Part shown: positions 61,680 to 64,000 of the stretch, piece by piece | Layout of the letters: every line of letters begins with the position of its first letter | How positions within the stretch are numbered: the stretch's first letter is position 1 | Origin: SG8-30 sp963715485 | Lineage (GTDB): Bacteria; Pseudomonadota; Gammaproteobacteria; Steroidobacterales; Steroidobacteraceae | Direction of reading: 5' to 3' | NCBI GenBank assembly: GCA_963715485.1 | Contig: OY970244.1 | Coordinates: forward strand, 992,001-1,056,000 | Length of the DNA stretch: 64,000 nt | The notes under the pieces: model-generated | Told to the model about the DNA's origin: nothing | The model's input: the letters and a program-made list of their open reading frames with translations, nothing else | Databases searched by the model: none | Translations under genes and position numbers: made by a program

Positions 61680-63338
61680 ATGAATTCGATCTACGATACG
61701 GATCTGCCCCGCAGTCCGGCCAACCATGCGCCGCTCAGTCCCTTGAGCTACCTCGAGCGCGCGGCCGAGGTCTACCCCGAGCGACTGGCCATCGTGCACG
61801 GGCAAGGCGCGCAGGCGTTCCGCCAGACCTGGGGCCAGACTTACCAGCGATGCCGTCGGCTCGCCAGCGCGCTGCAGCGCGCCGGCATCGCCAGGAACGA
61901 CACCGTCGCTGTCATGCTGCCCAACACGCCGCCCATGGCGGAGGCGCATTTCGGCATCCCCATGGCCGGCGCGGTGCTCAACACCCTCAATACCCGCCTG
62001 GACCCGGAGGCCATCGCGTTCATGCTGGACCATGGTGAGGCGAAGGCAATCCTGGTGGATCCGGAATTTGCGGGTGTGGTCAAGCAGGCGCTGTCGCTGC
62101 GCACCCTGGGCACACCGCTGCTTGTGATCGAGACCACCGATGCACTCTATGGACCGTCTTCCGCAGCGCTGGGCGGCACCGACTACGAAGCCTTCCTGGC
62201 CGGGGGCGACCCCGCCTTTGCCTGGGAGCTACCAGGGGACGAATGGGATGCGATCTCGCTCAACTACACCAGCGGCACGACCGGCAACCCCAAGGGCGTC
62301 GTCTATCACCACCGGGGTGCGGCGATCAACGCCATCTCGAACATCCTCGAGTGGGACATGCCCAAGCACGCGGTCTACCTGTGGACCCTGCCGATGTTTC
62401 ACTGCAACGGCTGGTGCTTCCCGTGGACGGTCGCGGCACGCGCCGGGGTCAACGTCTGCCTACGCAAGGTCGACCCGCAACTGATCTTCGACCTGATGCG
62501 CGAGCACGGGGTGACCCACTACTGTGGCGCACCCATCGTGCATAGCCTGCTGGTCAACGCGCCGGCAGCGATGAAGGTCGGGCTGCCCAGCGGAATCAAG
62601 GCCATGGTGGCGGGCGCCGCGCCGCCGGCTTCGATGATCGAGGGCATGGAGAAGATGGGATTTGACCTGACCCATGTCTATGGCCTGACCGAGGTCTACG
62701 GACCGGCCACCGTCTGCGCCAAGCAGGAAGACTGGAAGGCGCTCGACATCGGTGAACGGGCCCGCCTGAACGCGCGCCAGGGCGTGCGTTACCACCTGCA
62801 GCGGGAAGTCCGCGTGCTCGACAGCGAGACCCTGCGTCCGGTGCCCTGGGACGGCGAGACCATGGGCGAGATCATGTATCGCGGCAACATCACCATGAAG
62901 GGCTACCTGAAGAATCCCAGGGCAACCCAGGAGGCGTTTGCCGGCGGCTGGTTCCACACCGGCGACCTGGCGGTGCAGTACTCCGACGGCTACATCCGGA
63001 TCAAGGACCGCAGCAAGGACATCATCATCTCGGGCGGCGAGAACATCGCCTCCATCGAGGTGGAGGACGTGCTCTACCGTCACCCCGACGTATTGGCCGC
63101 CGCAGTGGTCGCCCGTCCAGACCCGAAATGGGGCGAGACGCCTGTTGCCTTCATCGAACTCAAGACTGATGCCGAGACCACGGCGGAGGAGATCATCAGC
63201 CACTGCAAGGCGCACCTGGCTGGCTTCAAGGTGCCGCGTGCGGTCATCTTCGGCGAGCTGCCCAAGACCAGCACTGGCAAGATCCAGAAATTCGAGCTGC
63301 GCAAGCGGGCCGGGGCGGCCGCCGCCATCGACGTCTGA
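61680..63338 (+). CDS. Acyl-CoA synthetase, AMP-dependent (medium/short chain type)
   Basis: A 552-aa ANL-superfamily enzyme that activates a carboxylic acid with ATP and CoA. P-loop-like motif YTSGTTGNPKGVVYHHRG, the YGLTEVYGPAT adenylate motif, WFHTGDLAVQYSDGYIRIKD, the hinge RSKDIIISGGENI and the catalytic Lys in KTSTGKIQKFELR are all present. Length and sequence resemble fatty-acid/methylmercaptopropionate-type ligases (DmdB-like), but the substrate is not fixed by sequence. ATG 61680 has a modest GGAG-type site. Confidence 0.92.
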   Translation: MNSIYDTDLPRSPANHAPLSPLSYLERAAEVYPERLAIVHGQGAQAFRQTWGQTYQRCRRLASALQRAGIARNDTVAVMLPNTPPMAEAHFGIPMAGAVLNTLNTRLDPEAIAFMLDHGEAKAILVDPEFAGVVKQALSLRTLGTPLLVIETTDALYGPSSAALGGTDYEAFLAGGDPAFAWELPGDEWDAISLNYTSGTTGNPKGVVYHHRGAAINAISNILEWDMPKHAVYLWTLPMFHCNGWCFPWTVAARAGVNVCLRKVDPQLIFDLMREHGVTHYCGAPIVHSLLVNAPAAMKVGLPSGIKAMVAGAAPPASMIEGMEKMGFDLTHVYGLTEVYGPATVCAKQEDWKALDIGERARLNARQGVRYHLQREVRVLDSETLRPVPWDGETMGEIMYRGNITMKGYLKNPRATQEAFAGGWFHTGDLAVQYSDGYIRIKDRSKDIIISGGENIASIEVEDVLYRHPDVLAAAVVARPDPKWGETPVAFIELKTDAETTAEEIISHCKAHLAGFKVPRAVIFGELPKTSTGKIQKFELRKRAGAAAAIDV

Positions 63339-63442
63339 GTTCAGTTGCGGAGTCAGCGGCTCGATGGCTCGGCCGAGTCGTCCTCGATCCGTGAGTCCGG
63401 CAGCGGTGGCCTGTGGCGGTCCCGCGGTTCCCGATGGCGGCG

Positions 63443-64000
63443 TCAGCGTCTGGCGAGCTGTGCAACCGGGATCAGCACTTCGTTGCGGCGCAGGAACCAG
63501 GGTGTGAATGGAGAATTGTAGCGGGCGAGGGTCGCATCGCCGCGCGCGACCAGGCCGCGAGCCTTGATCCGTGCGCGAAGCAGCGTTTCGTTTTGTCGAT
63601 AGTTGGCGACTGTCCAGCGCCCCGAATAGCGCCAGCAGGCAATGACCTGGGCTGGCACCTCGCGAAGCTGGATGGTGGGGTCCAGCGGCTTTGGCGCTGT
63701 TGCGAGCGTGTAGGTGGACGGAAGCGTGAAGGCGACCAGAAAAGCGCGACCGTCGGCGACCTGCGATACCGGTGCTGTCATCGCGATCTTCTCGCCGCGC
63801 GATTGGGTCACGGGTGCGGTCATGGCGATCTTCTGCTGCGCGACGTTCTTGCCGCTAATGTAGCGGAACAGGCGTTGGAAGGCGACGCTGCCGGCGTCCT
63901 CGAAGTTGGCTTCGACCCGAGTCTGGGCGACGACATAGGGTGCGTATTCGCGCAGCTCGAAGCTGCCGTCCTTCTCGAGCACCTGAAAACCTGGTTCCTC
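63443..64000 (-). CDS. SOUL family heme-binding protein, 5' end outside window
   Basis: About 185 residues are visible. Family features are FELREYAPYVVAQTRVEANF, RLFRYISGKNVAQQKIAMTA and PVTQ, then EKIAMTAPVSQ and a C-terminal WFLRRNEVLIPV. SOUL proteins bind heme or tetrapyrroles. The frame is open to the last base (GFQVLEKDGSFELREY), so the start lies beyond 64000. It converges on the acyl-CoA synthetase gene. Confidence 0.9.
   Translation of the reverse strand, partial: EEPGFQVLEKDGSFELREYAPYVVAQTRVEANFEDAGSVAFQRLFRYISGKNVAQQKIAMTAPVTQSRGEKIAMTAPVSQVADGRAFLVAFTLPSTYTLATAPKPLDPTIQLREVPAQVIACWRYSGRWTVANYRQNETLLRARIKARGLVARGDATLARYNSPFTPWFLRRNEVLIPVAQLARR

Overview
The window is a GC-rich (about 60-65% by eye) bacterial chromosome segment. 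The conserved block asmA-mutY-yggX, the tRNA set and the gene families (OprB porin, DUF1254/1214 lipoproteins, SOUL protein, arylsulfatase, acyl-CoA metabolism) suggest a free-living or marine gammaproteobacterium, possibly near Chromatiales/Woeseiales/Steroidobacterales. This is inferred from gene content; no phylogeny was run.

Region by region. 1-3.6 kb is core-like: a heavily frameshifted asmA, mutY with two indels, yggX, an SDR reductase and a complete tRNA-Phe(GAA). 3.6-34.8 kb lies downstream of that tRNA and is punctuated by five same-orientation copies of the tRNA-Phe 3' end (about 11.95, 19.0, 21.75, 23.8 and 34.8 kb), plus two weaker boundary sequences (about 5.55 and 6.8 kb). The segments look like stacked islands. 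Their cargo is: (i) two higBA toxin-antitoxin pairs, a broken Fic gene, a sulfatase/hydrolase/AraC locus and a cold-shock/DUF1294 protein; (ii) a sigma-54 activator beside a secreted protein with a textbook -24/-12 promoter, plus a second secreted protein; (iii) two thioredoxin-fold proteins and a DUF6090 protein; (iv) a cyclase-TPR fusion; (v) an ECF sigma/anti-sigma/TPR-CHAT/TIG operon, a HAF-repeat lipoprotein, an IS3 element and a stress block (lmo0937-like, CsbD, Crp/Fnr, glycine zipper). No integrase gene was recognised. IS6-derived miniature elements and IS ends lie between the genes.

34.8-61.7 kb is also accessory: a methyltransferase, a secreted beta-helix protein, a cluster of DUF1254/DUF1214 genes with decayed relatives and a broken outer-membrane gene, half a tRNA-Gly(CCC), a cupin, an acyl-CoA dehydrogenase, an EamA transporter, a second full copy of the sigma/anti-sigma/CHAT/TIG operon (48.3-54.3 kb), TolB-like and RCC1-like propeller genes, an OprB porin and a second IS3 element. 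A different intergenic repeat family marks this half. 61.7-64 kb carries an acyl-CoA synthetase and a SOUL protein cut by the window end.

The most interesting system is the duplicated four-gene operon: ECF sigma factor, membrane zinc-finger anti-sigma, exported TPR-CHAT protease, and a secreted protein with a conserved TIG-like N-terminus but a different C-terminal domain in each copy. It suggests a proteolytic signalling circuit around the cell envelope. The stacked tRNA-Phe island array that carries the first copy is the second main finding.
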